Of a stretch of DNA of 64,000 bases, positions 38,515-47,730 are shown one piece after another. The notes beneath the pieces were generated by a model. It did no database searches and was not told the DNA's origin. It saw only the letters and a program-made list of their open reading frames with translations. Position 1 is the stretch's first letter. The number at the start of each line of letters is the position of its first letter. The stretch lies in NCBI GenBank assembly GCA_000818945.1, contig KN805370.1, positions 687,578-751,577 of the forward strand, in the 5' to 3' direction. Made by a program: the position numbers and the translations under genes. This DNA comes from Schizochytrium sp. CCTCC M209059 (lineage: Eukaryota; Sar; Bigyra; Thraustochytrida; Thraustochytriidae).

Positions 38515-38990
38515 GGCGAGTTTGAGCCGAATCCTATAATTTACTAACTAAACTCTCTCGGGCCAGCGCCGCCACGCACATAAACTCTCTCTCTCTCTCT
38601 CTCTCTTTTCGCACAGCTCTTGGCGCGATGGCACGCGCGCGATCGCGCCGGCGCTGCGCCTTGCGTCCTCCTACGATCGAAACATCCGAGTTCTGTGCCG
38701 CCTCCACGGCGCATTCCACAAGGAAATCAACGCCACGATTCTATAATTTTTTACTTTGATGATGATTCGTCAAACACTAAAGAAGCTCACTTATGGGTGG
38801 CAGCTAGCTCCCTACTACAGGCAAACAAGCCCTTTCTCACGCTCAAGGCCATCCCCACCGAGATTTCCAAGCCGTCACAAGAGTAAGGCAAACCGAAAAA
38901 CCTCAACATGGGAACTCCATTCTTTCTCCTTCCTTAGTAGTTTGTGGATACTAGCACTCTGCGCGCGCAACGAACGAGATGGTTCGCGAG
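38515..38990. other. Spacer between the small membrane protein and MAEA genes
   Basis: 476 bases holding the promoter of the small membrane-protein gene and the 3' end of MAEA. A CTCTCTCTCTCTCTCTCT run lies at 38586-38606. Nothing else seen. Confidence 0.5.
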
Positions 38991-40922
38991 CTAAGCAAGG
39001 AAAACGCGCCGAAGGTCATCCCAGTCAAAGACTTCGCCCGAATACGGACACTTGATGGACTTCTTGGTCTCGGTCGAATCCCGGATCGCGCGCAAGGCAT
39101 CTTCTGAAAAGACCTGGCCGTTCGGAAGAGCCATGGGTGGGTTGTCTTGCGTCATGACAACGCCGGAGAGTCTGCACACGAGCGAAGAGTGCACTTGTTG
39201 CTTCATGGGCAACCGTCGCGCAACTTGGCCGAGAATTCTGTCACAGCAAGGGCAATCGAGAGCGCGTTTGGCGGCCAAGCCAATCTTGTGCGGATGACAA
39301 GGCGCTTCGTTGTCTGCATTGTCAACTGCTTCGACCTCTTTGTCAACCTCACTGTCCGTTGTTCCGACTCGCTCGTCGGAACCACGGCTCTGAATGCTAT
39401 CAGCTTGGTTTTCCAGGTCAGAAGGCACTGTGTTCGAGGCCACAGCAGCGTCCGTTTCCATGTGATCGTCCCCATCGTTGTCTTCGCTTTCACCACCACC
39501 CTCGTTTTCGTCCTCGTTTTCGTCCTCATCATCATCCTCTTCCTCGCCATTGGACTCGATGAGGTATTCGTTTTCCTCGCCGTTGCCAGCATCATCATTC
39601 TCGTCGCTATCCTCGTCACCGCTGCTGTCGGTGTTCTGAGCCTGGGCCACACGCGCATCTGAACTTTCCTCCACTTGCCTCTCACCACGTGTGCGTCGCC
39701 GATGCCGAAGACGCCGGCGTTGTTGTCGCCGGGTAAGAGATGCGAGTGTTTCCATGTGGCGTTCAGGGGACCACAACGTTTGGGCGCTCGAGCGGACTCC
39801 ATTTTCAAGCGCTTCAGAGCGTAATTCCAAACCACCGCCTGACGATTGCTTGATCTCCTTGAGGAAGCGACGCGAAAAGCGATGTGAACAAAGAGCAGTC
39901 CGCATTGACGAAAGTCCTGCTTTGGCAGCCACCTGCATCGTTGTTTGTTGCTCGAGACTGAGCGCACGATTACTGTCGAGCTCAAAAAGACGGGCAAGGT
40001 CTTCCCAGTCTGCCTTGGTTAGTGCCGGGTAAGCAAAGGCGGCGGGTGTGCTAGCCTGCGTCGAGCGAACAAAGCCGCTCTGCGGCGCCACGCCCGTCGA
40101 TAAGACGGGTGCTCGAGGTTCCAGACCCGTCTTGCGTTTCTTGGAGCTTTTCTTTACGTCCTCCAGGTCACCTTCGCATGTCCGCGTCTTGACTTGTGCT
40201 TTTGCGGACCGCTGCTCTGGCGCCATTGGAAAGGCAAGTGCAGAGACTGCCTGCTGTATTTCCTCGAGATGATCGGCTGCGAACGTGGCCAGATGTTTGC
40301 GCGCGTACGCGACCGCTTCGATGTGTTTGCCACCGTAAGCGAACTCGAGGAAGCGGAACTTTCGAAGTGCAAACTCCAAAGAGCTGTCGAGGCGCCGAAG
40401 CTTTGACTTGTTGTCCTGACACCACGCAAGGGCTGGTTCGATATTGTGGTGCACGCGGAGCTGCGCGGCGATTTCGCAGGTCTCTTGAAAAACGAGGCCA
40501 TCCACTAGATCTTGAAGGCCTGACTCGCTCGCGGCCCGTTGCCCGGCCTTTGTGTGACCACTGCGTACAAGATGGTCCGCGATCATAAGCTCTACAAAGT
40601 CCGTTTCAGAGGCTTCCTCGTAGAAGCGCAGTCGTTTTTCGCCGCGGTCAACTAGGGCACGGCTTTCGCCTTTGGCGCGTACAACGCGTTTCTTGACTTT
40701 GCGCAAGCGTTCCTCGACACGGTCCAAATTGGCCACGACCTTTTCCCAATTCACCTCGTCCTGGGCTGCCACGACCTTGCACAGCTCCGCGACCAGCGAT
40801 ACGGCGGCGGCAACATCCTTTTCCGTGCTCTTCTGTACCTGGCGAAAGTTGCGCACGAGGCATTCCTGCGGAACCTTGAGCATCCCGTGCGCGTGAGCGC
40901 GGACCACCTCGTCGCGGTCCAT
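38991..40922 (-). CDS. MAEA: CTLH/GID ubiquitin ligase RING-type subunit (MAEA/Gid9-like)
   Basis: One of the two RING-type subunits of the GID/CTLH E3 complex; in yeast (Gid9/Fyv10) it marks gluconeogenic enzymes for degradation. The 643 residues show a coiled coil, a LisH segment (LMIADHLVRSGHTKAGQ, about 107), a CTLH/CRA region (about 130-230, with FLEFAYGGKHIEAVAYARKH), and a C-terminal Gid-type RING (HSSLVCRLSG, NPPMALPNGQVFSEDAL, IKCPYSGEVF). Between CRA and RING lies a long acidic insertion (about 420-500) rich in D/E/N that is not part of the usual roughly 400-residue protein. The start is the first ATG (MDRDEVV); upstream sequence stays open but has no ATG. The partner RMND5/Gid2 is not in the window. 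Confidence 0.92.
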   Translation of the reverse strand: MDRDEVVRAHAHGMLKVPQECLVRNFRQVQKSTEKDVAAAVSLVAELCKVVAAQDEVNWEKVVANLDRVEERLRKVKKRVVRAKGESRALVDRGEKRLRFYEEASETDFVELMIADHLVRSGHTKAGQRAASESGLQDLVDGLVFQETCEIAAQLRVHHNIEPALAWCQDNKSKLRRLDSSLEFALRKFRFLEFAYGGKHIEAVAYARKHLATFAADHLEEIQQAVSALAFPMAPEQRSAKAQVKTRTCEGDLEDVKKSSKKRKTGLEPRAPVLSTGVAPQSGFVRSTQASTPAAFAYPALTKADWEDLARLFELDSNRALSLEQQTTMQVAAKAGLSSMRTALCSHRFSRRFLKEIKQSSGGGLELRSEALENGVRSSAQTLWSPERHMETLASLTRRQQRRRLRHRRRTRGERQVEESSDARVAQAQNTDSSGDEDSDENDDAGNGEENEYLIESNGEEEDDDEDENEDENEGGGESEDNDGDDHMETDAAVASNTVPSDLENQADSIQSRGSDERVGTTDSEVDKEVEAVDNADNEAPCHPHKIGLAAKRALDCPCCDRILGQVARRLPMKQQVHSSLVCRLSGVVMTQDNPPMALPNGQVFSEDALRAIRDSTETKKSIKCPYSGEVFDWDDLRRVFLA

Positions 40923-41234
40923 GCCCTCTCCGTGCCACCCTGTCCCGCGCGCTATCCCTGTTTCCTTGTCCGTCGCGCTCGCGCTCACGCTCTCTCACAG
41001 CGCTCGACGTCGAGCGCAAGATAGTTCTGGGCTTAGCGTGTCTCTTACGAATTTTCTTTGCAACCTCATCACTGTTGCATTGACCTTGATAGGGGCCCAA
41101 CACAACTTTTGATTCACTGTCGAGTCACCGTTTCTGGCAGCCAGGGGAACAACTTTAGTTGCTTGCTTGGTTGATTCGTTGGTTGGTTGGTTGCAGGTGA
41201 CGAAGTCCTCCGCATGAACTCGAAAGATGCATGC

Positions 41235-41270
41235 GTTAGCGTTAGCGTTAGCGTTAGCGTTAGCGTTGGC
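41235..41270. repeat. (GTTAGC)n hexamer array, telomere-like
   Basis: Five perfect GTTAGC units at 41235-41264 and a sixth imperfect one (GTTGGC). The unit differs by one base from the TTAGGG telomere repeat. It is internal and short. Confidence 0.9.
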
Positions 41271-41618
41271 AGCTTGCTGCTGCTGCTGCTAGCGAGGCTG
41301 GCGAGGTCCACGTTGCTGACAGTGAGTGGGTGCTCGATGGAGACTCATGCCGACGCAATGAAAGGAGCAATGACTCTTGTGCCTTCAACTCGTCCCAAGA
41401 TTCGATCGAAGACTATTTATACGCACGATTGGTCTAGCCACGCCCAATGAAACCACCACACGACTCCTGCCGCCCTTCTCCGCTCCGACACCTTCAATCA
41501 TAGGTGAATACGTCCCGCGTCCCCCGCTCGACCCTGCAAGTCCGTCCCAAATTCGCGCAGGCTCGGTCTCTGTCTCCCACCGCGATCGCCGCTCGCTGGA
41601 ATACGAGTGGGATACCGC

Positions 41619-41694
41619 TTCATCTTCATCTTCATCTTCATCTTCATCTTCATCTTCATCTTCATCTTCATCTTCATCTTCATCTTCTTCATCT
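41619..41694. repeat. (CTTCAT)n hexamer array
   Basis: About twelve near-perfect CTTCAT units. On the minus strand they read ATGAAG and would code for repeating Met-Lys, so open frames across them are artefacts. Confidence 0.92.
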
Positions 41695-42178
41695 TCTCCT
41701 GTAGCAGCGAGAACTTCGCCTTCCTCCCAAATTCAACTTGGCTCACTGCACTGCACTGCACTGCACTGTTTTGCGCGCTTACGTAAGTATATACACCGGT
41801 GTTGCGCCACGCGCGGCCCCGGTGCGCACGCAAAGCGCGCCTTCCTCAGGAGCCCCGGGTGCCTCCGCAGATCTTCCTCATGAGGTCAGTCGCATCCCAG
41901 GCCTATCCGTACATACTACGTATACGCACAGCCGTGGCTGCTGCGTCCCAAGATGGCGAGGCCGGGTACAGGATACGCCGCCCGGTCCGGCATGACGGCG
42001 CCAAGTCCGCCACTCTCGCGCGCGGAGACGCCGCCGCGGCCGGGCAGCGGAGAGGGCCGCGGCGGCGGGCAGACAAACACGCAACGCCGGAAGAGGGTCT
42101 GCTTGCTTGCTTGCGAGGAGCGCGCGAGAAGGCAGAAGAAGAGAGCGACGGGAGGAGAGCCCCGGCGGAGGCAGCAAG

Positions 42179-43522
42179 ATGGCGACGGCGCCCAAGGGCA
42201 GGCTCGGAAGGCAGGCCGGCGAGAACTCGGACTTCAAGTTCGCCGTGCCCAAGCACGTGGAGGAACTGCGCAACAAGGTGCTCGAGTTCGTGGAGACCAA
42301 AGTGTACGCCTTGGAGCGCGAGCTCGAAAACAGCGGCAAGCATGGCGGCGGCATGGGCATGGGCGGCCTCAAGGACGGCTCCACGGACGGCGCTCGCGCG
42401 TTGAAAAAGCTGCAAGACGAAGCCAAGCGGCAGGGGCTCTGGGCCCTGGGCCACCCCAAGCAAATCGGCGGCGGAAACATGCCTTTCATGGACTACATTT
42501 ACGTGAACGAGGTCCAGGGCAGGTCCGAGCTTGCGCAGTCTGCGCTCGGCACGCATTCGCTCCAGGACTCGCTCATGCTCTATCGCCATGGATCCGAAGA
42601 CCTCAAGGCCAAGTATCTGAACCGACTGGTCCAGGCGGAGATCTACCCGAGCTTTGCCATGACCGAGCCTGACGTCCCTTCGAGCGACCCCACGCAGCTG
42701 CAGACCTACGCCAAGCTCGAAGGCGACGAGTGGGTCATTAATGGCCGCAAGTGGTGGACTTCCAACGCCATGAATGCCGAATACACTTCGGTCTTTGTCC
42801 GCACCGAAATGGGCGACGACGTACCACCCCATGCCGCCTTCTCGATCATTCTCGTGCCGACGTCGACGCCGGGCTACAACATCCAGCGCACCGTCCACGT
42901 GCTCGGCGCTCACGGTGGCGACCACAGCGAGGTCGTCTATGATAACGTTCGCGTTCCTGCGGGCAACATCATCGGCAAGCGCGGCCAAGGTTTCCTCATT
43001 GCCCAGGAGCGCCTTGGACCCGGCCGCATTTTCCATTGCATGCGCTGGATTGGCCAGTCGCAGCGTGCCTTCGACCTCATGTGCGAGCGTCTCGTCGAGC
43101 GCAAGGTCCGCGGTGGCGGTCAGCTCGCCGACGTGCAGCTCATGCAGGAGCACGTCTTTGACTCATACTGCGACATCCAGGCCCTGCGTCTGCTGACCCT
43201 GGCTGCCGCAGAAAAGATGGATTCTGGCGACTATGCTCGCGTTGAGCTTGCCGCTGCCAAGGCCTGGGGCGCGCGCGCCCTTTGCCGCATCATGGACCGT
43301 GCCGTGCAGGTCTTTGGCGCAAAGGGTCTCACCGAGGACACTCCTCTCTCGGCCATGTACCGGATGGCCCGCGCCGCGCGCTTCTACGACGGGCCTGACG
43401 AGACGCACATTTCCAGCGTCGGCAGGCTCATCTTGCGCGAGTACAAGGCCGGGCGCCGCTACGACTTTAGCGCCTCCAAGCCCGTGCCCAAGCCCTCGTA
43501 CGTCAAGAAGGAATACAAGTAA
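42179..43522 (+). CDS. Acyl-CoA dehydrogenase, ACAD10/ACAD11-like
   Basis: An FAD enzyme that introduces the alpha-beta double bond into an acyl-CoA. The 447 residues correspond to the dehydrogenase domain alone; animal ACAD10/11 carry an extra N-terminal kinase-like domain. Class-specific motifs are MTEPDVPSSDPTQLQ (compare TEPDVASSDATNI), the flavin-contact INGRKWWTSNA, GHGG-like GAHGGDHSEVVYDNVRVP, and the active-site loop YDGPDETH near residue 403. There an aspartate takes the place of the glutamate base of medium-chain enzymes, as in ACAD10/11. No clear mitochondrial presequence or C-terminal peroxisome signal is visible (ends KKEYK). Start ATG in AAGATGGCG. The last two codons and the stop are tandemly duplicated just downstream. 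Confidence 0.92.
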   Translation: MATAPKGRLGRQAGENSDFKFAVPKHVEELRNKVLEFVETKVYALERELENSGKHGGGMGMGGLKDGSTDGARALKKLQDEAKRQGLWALGHPKQIGGGNMPFMDYIYVNEVQGRSELAQSALGTHSLQDSLMLYRHGSEDLKAKYLNRLVQAEIYPSFAMTEPDVPSSDPTQLQTYAKLEGDEWVINGRKWWTSNAMNAEYTSVFVRTEMGDDVPPHAAFSIILVPTSTPGYNIQRTVHVLGAHGGDHSEVVYDNVRVPAGNIIGKRGQGFLIAQERLGPGRIFHCMRWIGQSQRAFDLMCERLVERKVRGGGQLADVQLMQEHVFDSYCDIQALRLLTLAAAEKMDSGDYARVELAAAKAWGARALCRIMDRAVQVFGAKGLTEDTPLSAMYRMARAARFYDGPDETHISSVGRLILREYKAGRRYDFSASKPVPKPSYVKKEYK

Positions 43523-43555
43523 ATATCTTATCATTACAAGTAAATATTTTATCAG
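43514..43555 (+). repeat. 21-bp tandem duplication spanning a stop codon
   Basis: Unit 1 at 43514-43534 and unit 2 at 43535-43555 differ at two positions. Each contains TACAAGTAAATAT, so the Tyr-Lys-stop end of the acyl-CoA dehydrogenase frame appears twice. Only the first is translated. Confidence 0.9.
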
Positions 43556-45092
43556 CAACCAATTTGCCCTTATCATTCATTGATTCTTTGAGCCCGGTTT
43601 GTCTCTTGATTGCTTGCCTCCCTGCTCTATGTTATACATAACTCCCGAAGTACTATCTTCGAGATACCTCTGCCAGTCTGACTGCTTCTCTGTTGGCTGG
43701 CCTGACATGAAGGCGAGTCGCAAGTTGATCATCGGACTGCATGAAGCATGCTCACTGTCAGTTCCGGCGATCACCAACCGTGTCGCGCAGAACTTTCCAC
43801 TGATCGATCATTCCCCGCTCGATCTTTCGGCATGCGTGCGGTAGTACGTACTTCTTTTCGATCTCGTGGTGCCGGCTGCATTGCTTTGCATTGCTTTGCT
43901 TTGCCTTGCCTTGCATTTCATTTCATTGCGCACATCGAACACAGAACATCGAACATCGAGCTCTCCTTTACTGTTTCCCGGAACTGAAATTCACGGCAGG
44001 CGTCAAGATCAAGCTCTCTTGCTTCACGCCAGCAACAGCGCCACCCTCACCTATTTCCCAAACACAAAAAAAAAATAAGCCTCGATCGATGAGAAAATGC
44101 CAGGTTTCCTCATCACGATGCCGACACGCGCAAAACGCCAGCAACGTCGCTCGTGACCAGCCCGTTTCCATCCGGCCAGCAGCCAGCGAGCCATCCATCC
44201 ATCCATCCATCAAGCCGTCCAGCCAGCCATCCACCCCTCGCGACTCCCTTCCTTCCTCCCTCCCTCCCTTCCTTCCTCGTTTCGCCCTCGACGGCCATCC
44301 CGAGGTCCGTCGTCGCGGTCTGTTCGCCGCCAGCCAGCCAGCCAGCCGCACCAAGGCCACCAAGGCCACCATGCAGCCGGTGGCGGTTTCGCTGCTTTCG
44401 CTGCTTTCGCTGCTTTCGCTGCTTTCTCCGCTCCGCCTCCCCGCGCGGAACAGCGAACGCGAGGCCGCTCTCTCTCCGAGTCTCTCTCTCCCGCTCTCTC
44501 TCCCGCACGATGGGATGGATGCATGGAGCTCAGGCCGCAGATCGGCAACGCCTCCACGCGAACTTCGAACATTCGTCAGCGCGCGGGACCTGTTCTGAGC
44601 CGCAGGTGCGCGAGCAGGAGGCGGCCGCGGAAGACGCGAGCCAAGCCGAGCCAAGCCAGGCCGAGCCAGGCCAGGCCGAGCCGCGAGGAGGAGGAGGAGG
44701 AGATCGAGGTCGATCCAACGGAGCCGCGCCAACCGGGAGGGACTTGCATTGCGGTGCTTGCTTGCAGTGCCGCATTCGCCTTCCTTGCTTGCTTGCTGGC
44801 TTGCTTGCTTCCACCACCCGGGCGGGCGTCAAGACCTGTCGCAGCCAGAGCGAGCGGCGCGCGTGCAAAAACGGAACGCTGCGCAGGACGGAAGGCCTTC
44901 GGGTTGCGAGGGGCAGCAGCAGCGGAAAGGCAGCAGCAGCAGCGGAAAGGCAGCAGCAGCGGAAAAGCGAGCGCGGACTCGAGCGTGACTTGCCTGGCTT
45001 CAACGCCAACGGCGTGAGCGGTGTCTTCATACATACACATACAAACATACGTATACATATACATAAACGAGAGAAGCTGAACCCTTGACGAG
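43523..45092. other. Spacer between acyl-CoA dehydrogenase and ABCG genes
   Basis: About 1.57 kb with no supported gene. Simple repeats include TTGCATTGCTTTGC near 43880, CATCGAACA near 43935, CCATCCATCCATCC near 44192-44213, TTTCGCTGC (4 units, 44388-44424), CCAAGCCGAG near 44642-44690, and GCAGCAGCGGAAAG tandem units near 44920-44965. A CATACATACACATAC block leads into the ABCG start codon. Confidence 0.55.
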
Positions 45093-47168
45093 ATGGCGCT
45101 CGAAGACCACGGAGAGAGCACGCGCGCGACGGTCGACGCCGAGGAGGTCGGCTCGGCCAGTGTCAACGGCAGCCTTGGCGACGGCCCCGAGGACGGGTCC
45201 GCCAAAAGCGATGTGAAAAAGGCCGACGATCAAGCCCAGGTCCAGCAAGACCAGCAAGAGGTGGCAACGACGACGGCAACGACGCCGGCGACGAGCGGCG
45301 GCGAAAAGGACTTTTACGGCGAGCTCGAGTTCACGCCCAACTTTGCGGCGCTGGCCAAGTCCAGCAAACCTACCTCGCTCGAGTGGGAAGATGTCTATCT
45401 GCAGATCAAGGGCCGGGATATTCTCAAGCGCATCAGCGGCAAAGTCGGCAGCCACGAACTCATGGCTCTCATTGGCGCCTCGGGCGCCGGCAAGTCCTCG
45501 CTCATGAACGTCCTCGCTGGCCGCATCAGCGGATCAGGGAAAAAAGTAGTCTCTGGCAACGTCTACGTTAACGGCGCTCCCGTGAACCCCATCAGATATC
45601 GCAAGAACGTGGCCTACGTGCTGCAAGAGGACGCGCTCTTTGCCACAGCCACCGCGCGCGAGGCGCTCGAGTTCTCTGCCAAACTTCGTCTTCCCAACAC
45701 CGTATCTGCCGAAGAACGCAAGCAAATCGTCGACGAGCTCATGGTCAGCCTTGGCATCGATCATGTCGCCAACACAATGTGCGGGTCCGAAATGGTTCGC
45801 GGCCTCAGTGGTGGCGAGAAGAAGCGCGTTAGCATCGGCATTGAGCTCGTCACCTCCCCAAGCATTCTCTTTCTCGACGAGCCCACCTCGGGTCTCGACT
45901 CGTACAGCTCCTGGAAGGTGGTCTCCATCCTCAAGGCCCTCAGTCGCTCCGGCTGTGCGGTTCTCTGCACCATTCACCAGCCCTCCTCCGAGACGTTTTC
46001 CATTTTTGACAAGGTCATGGCGCTCGCGCATGGCAACATCATCTACAATGGACAGGTGGCCACCATCCCCGAAAACTTTAGCAACCATGGCTTTCCCTTG
46101 CCGCCCAACACGAATCCTGCAGATTTTATTCTCTTGCTGGCACAGACGAAAAAGGAAGACGACCTCCCACGCATCAACGAAGAGGCCGGCAAAGCCTCGA
46201 ACGTCGATATCATGGTCGAGGGCTCCGACAACAATGGAATCGACGACGCCCTCACGAAGCGCCAAGGTAGCTCCATTCAGGTCCCTGCTGGCCACGGGGA
46301 GCTCTTTGACGAAGAGCGCACAGCATCAAGCGTTTGGACTCAGCTCTCGGAGCTGACGAAGCGCGAGCTTCGCAACATCGTCCGTGACAAGGGGGCCCTC
46401 ATCGGCCGCTTTGGTATCACGGCCTTTTTGAACATTCTCTTTGCGCTCATCTTTCTTGGAGCCGGTGACATCAATGACGAAGGATACGAGCTTCGCGGTC
46501 ATTTCGGCGCGCTTACCAACATGTTCATCGGTGCAATGTTTGGTGCCAGTCAGCCTGTCCTGCTCACGCTCCCCATGGAGCGCGTGACATTCTTGCGCGA
46601 ATACAGCACGGGATCGTACAGGAGCACGCCGTACTTTCTCAGCAAGGTTGCCATCGAGTGCATCCTCTATTTCCTAACCTCTCTTCTCATCGTCATCATC
46701 GAGTACTGGCTCGTGGACCTGCAGGGTAACTTTTTCGCTCTCGTGGGAGAACTCTTTATGCTCAGTCTTGTTTCTGCGTCATACGCCTTTTTCGCTGGCT
46801 CGCTCGCCCCGGATGTCAAAAGCGCGCAGGAGATCGCCCCTTTGGTCTTTGTGCCTCAGCTTCTCTTCACTGGCCTCTTCGTCAGCGTCGATCAGATCCC
46901 CACCTTTTTGCGCTGGGCGCAGTGGCTTTGCTCTCTTACCTACGGCCTTAATCTCGGTATGATTACCGAGTTTGGCGGCAACCGTTGCGAGCCATCCAAC
47001 CCGAACTCGTCTTCCAGTGTGATCGCCTGTCAGATGTTTCTCGAGGAAATGAACGTCGAAACGGACATGGTGGGTTTTTACATTGGTATGCAGATAGCAA
47101 TCTTTGCTGTTTTTAGGATTGGCGCCCTTTTCGCTCTCGTCTGGAAGGCTCGGAACTTTACTAGCTAA
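45093..47168 (+). CDS. ABCG-family half-transporter
   Basis: A plasma-membrane exporter of lipids, sterols or xenobiotics that works as a dimer. The 691 residues have the reverse ABCG order, nucleotide-binding domain first. Walker A is GASGAGKSS (from residue 128), the signature LSGGEKKR (238), Walker B LFLDEPTSGLDS (around 258-269) and the H-loop TIHQPSS. The transmembrane half has about six helices between residues 440 and 690, including FLNILFALIFLGAGDI and FLTSLLIVIIEYWLVDL. An extracellular loop before the last helix has cysteines (NRCEPSN, SVIACQMF). The N-terminus is acidic and Gln/Thr-rich. One complete half-transporter, no partner nearby, so it probably homodimerises like white/ABCG2. 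Substrate cannot be told. Confidence 0.94.
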   Translation: MALEDHGESTRATVDAEEVGSASVNGSLGDGPEDGSAKSDVKKADDQAQVQQDQQEVATTTATTPATSGGEKDFYGELEFTPNFAALAKSSKPTSLEWEDVYLQIKGRDILKRISGKVGSHELMALIGASGAGKSSLMNVLAGRISGSGKKVVSGNVYVNGAPVNPIRYRKNVAYVLQEDALFATATAREALEFSAKLRLPNTVSAEERKQIVDELMVSLGIDHVANTMCGSEMVRGLSGGEKKRVSIGIELVTSPSILFLDEPTSGLDSYSSWKVVSILKALSRSGCAVLCTIHQPSSETFSIFDKVMALAHGNIIYNGQVATIPENFSNHGFPLPPNTNPADFILLLAQTKKEDDLPRINEEAGKASNVDIMVEGSDNNGIDDALTKRQGSSIQVPAGHGELFDEERTASSVWTQLSELTKRELRNIVRDKGALIGRFGITAFLNILFALIFLGAGDINDEGYELRGHFGALTNMFIGAMFGASQPVLLTLPMERVTFLREYSTGSYRSTPYFLSKVAIECILYFLTSLLIVIIEYWLVDLQGNFFALVGELFMLSLVSASYAFFAGSLAPDVKSAQEIAPLVFVPQLLFTGLFVSVDQIPTFLRWAQWLCSLTYGLNLGMITEFGGNRCEPSNPNSSSSVIACQMFLEEMNVETDMVGFYIGMQIAIFAVFRIGALFALVWKARNFTS

Positions 47169-47730
47169 AAACAAACAAAAGACTCGCACGTATCAACTTT
47201 ATAATTTTTGCACATGCCGTTCTTTCGCGAATGGTTCTGTGCTCGTCCTCCAAATTACACTTTTTTTTTCAATCCTTGCCATGCAGGGCACTTCTTTCTT
47301 CTTACTACTTATAATGCACAGAAAGCACTTCTGCCATGGTCTCATGTTGGCACACCTATGCTCACGCGCCTTTTCATGCTCATCTAGATGGATGCTCGCT
47401 CTCAGATGCGCTCAAGCACTCCTCAAGCTTTTGCTCGAAAAGGGCCTATTAGAATAGACCGCTTTGCGGCGGTTGCTCGTTTTCGCACTCGTGAGTGAGT
47501 GGGCCGAGTTGGTTAGACCCAGATCACCATCCCCCCCGTGCGCCCGCGTCTCCATCGATCGGAGCGCGTGCGCGTGCGCGTGCACGTGACCTGCGCTCTC
47601 CCACGCACGGGAGCAGCGCCCTACTGCGCACTCGCGTTTTCTCACTCTGTAGGCTCACTTCGTTCGAAGCAACAGAGCATACATAAATCGGTGGGGTCGG
47701 GTCCGTCCTGAGATCCACTGTTCGCACGAG
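47169..47730. other. Spacer between ABCG and CAP-D3 genes
   Basis: 562 bases with the ABCG 3' end and the CAP-D3 promoter. GTGCGCGTGCGCGTGCACGTG lies around 47568-47588. No gene seen. Confidence 0.5.

Larger units (their letters stand above)
40923..42178. other. Divergent promoter region MAEA / acyl-CoA dehydrogenase
   Basis: About 1.25 kb without a supportable gene. It holds a GTTAGC hexamer array, a CTTCAT hexamer array and a CTGCA ladder (CACTGCACTGCACTGCACTG at 41746-41766). The right end is the GC-rich leader of the next gene. Confidence 0.55.

Noticed and set aside
41619..41694. Met-Lys repeat protein from the CTTCAT array
   Set aside because: Translation of a simple hexamer repeat; no gene structure.
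41903..43153. Minus-strand frame of about 416 codons opposite the acyl-CoA dehydrogenase
   Set aside because: Codon-bias shadow; no recognisable motif, and the sense gene is certain.
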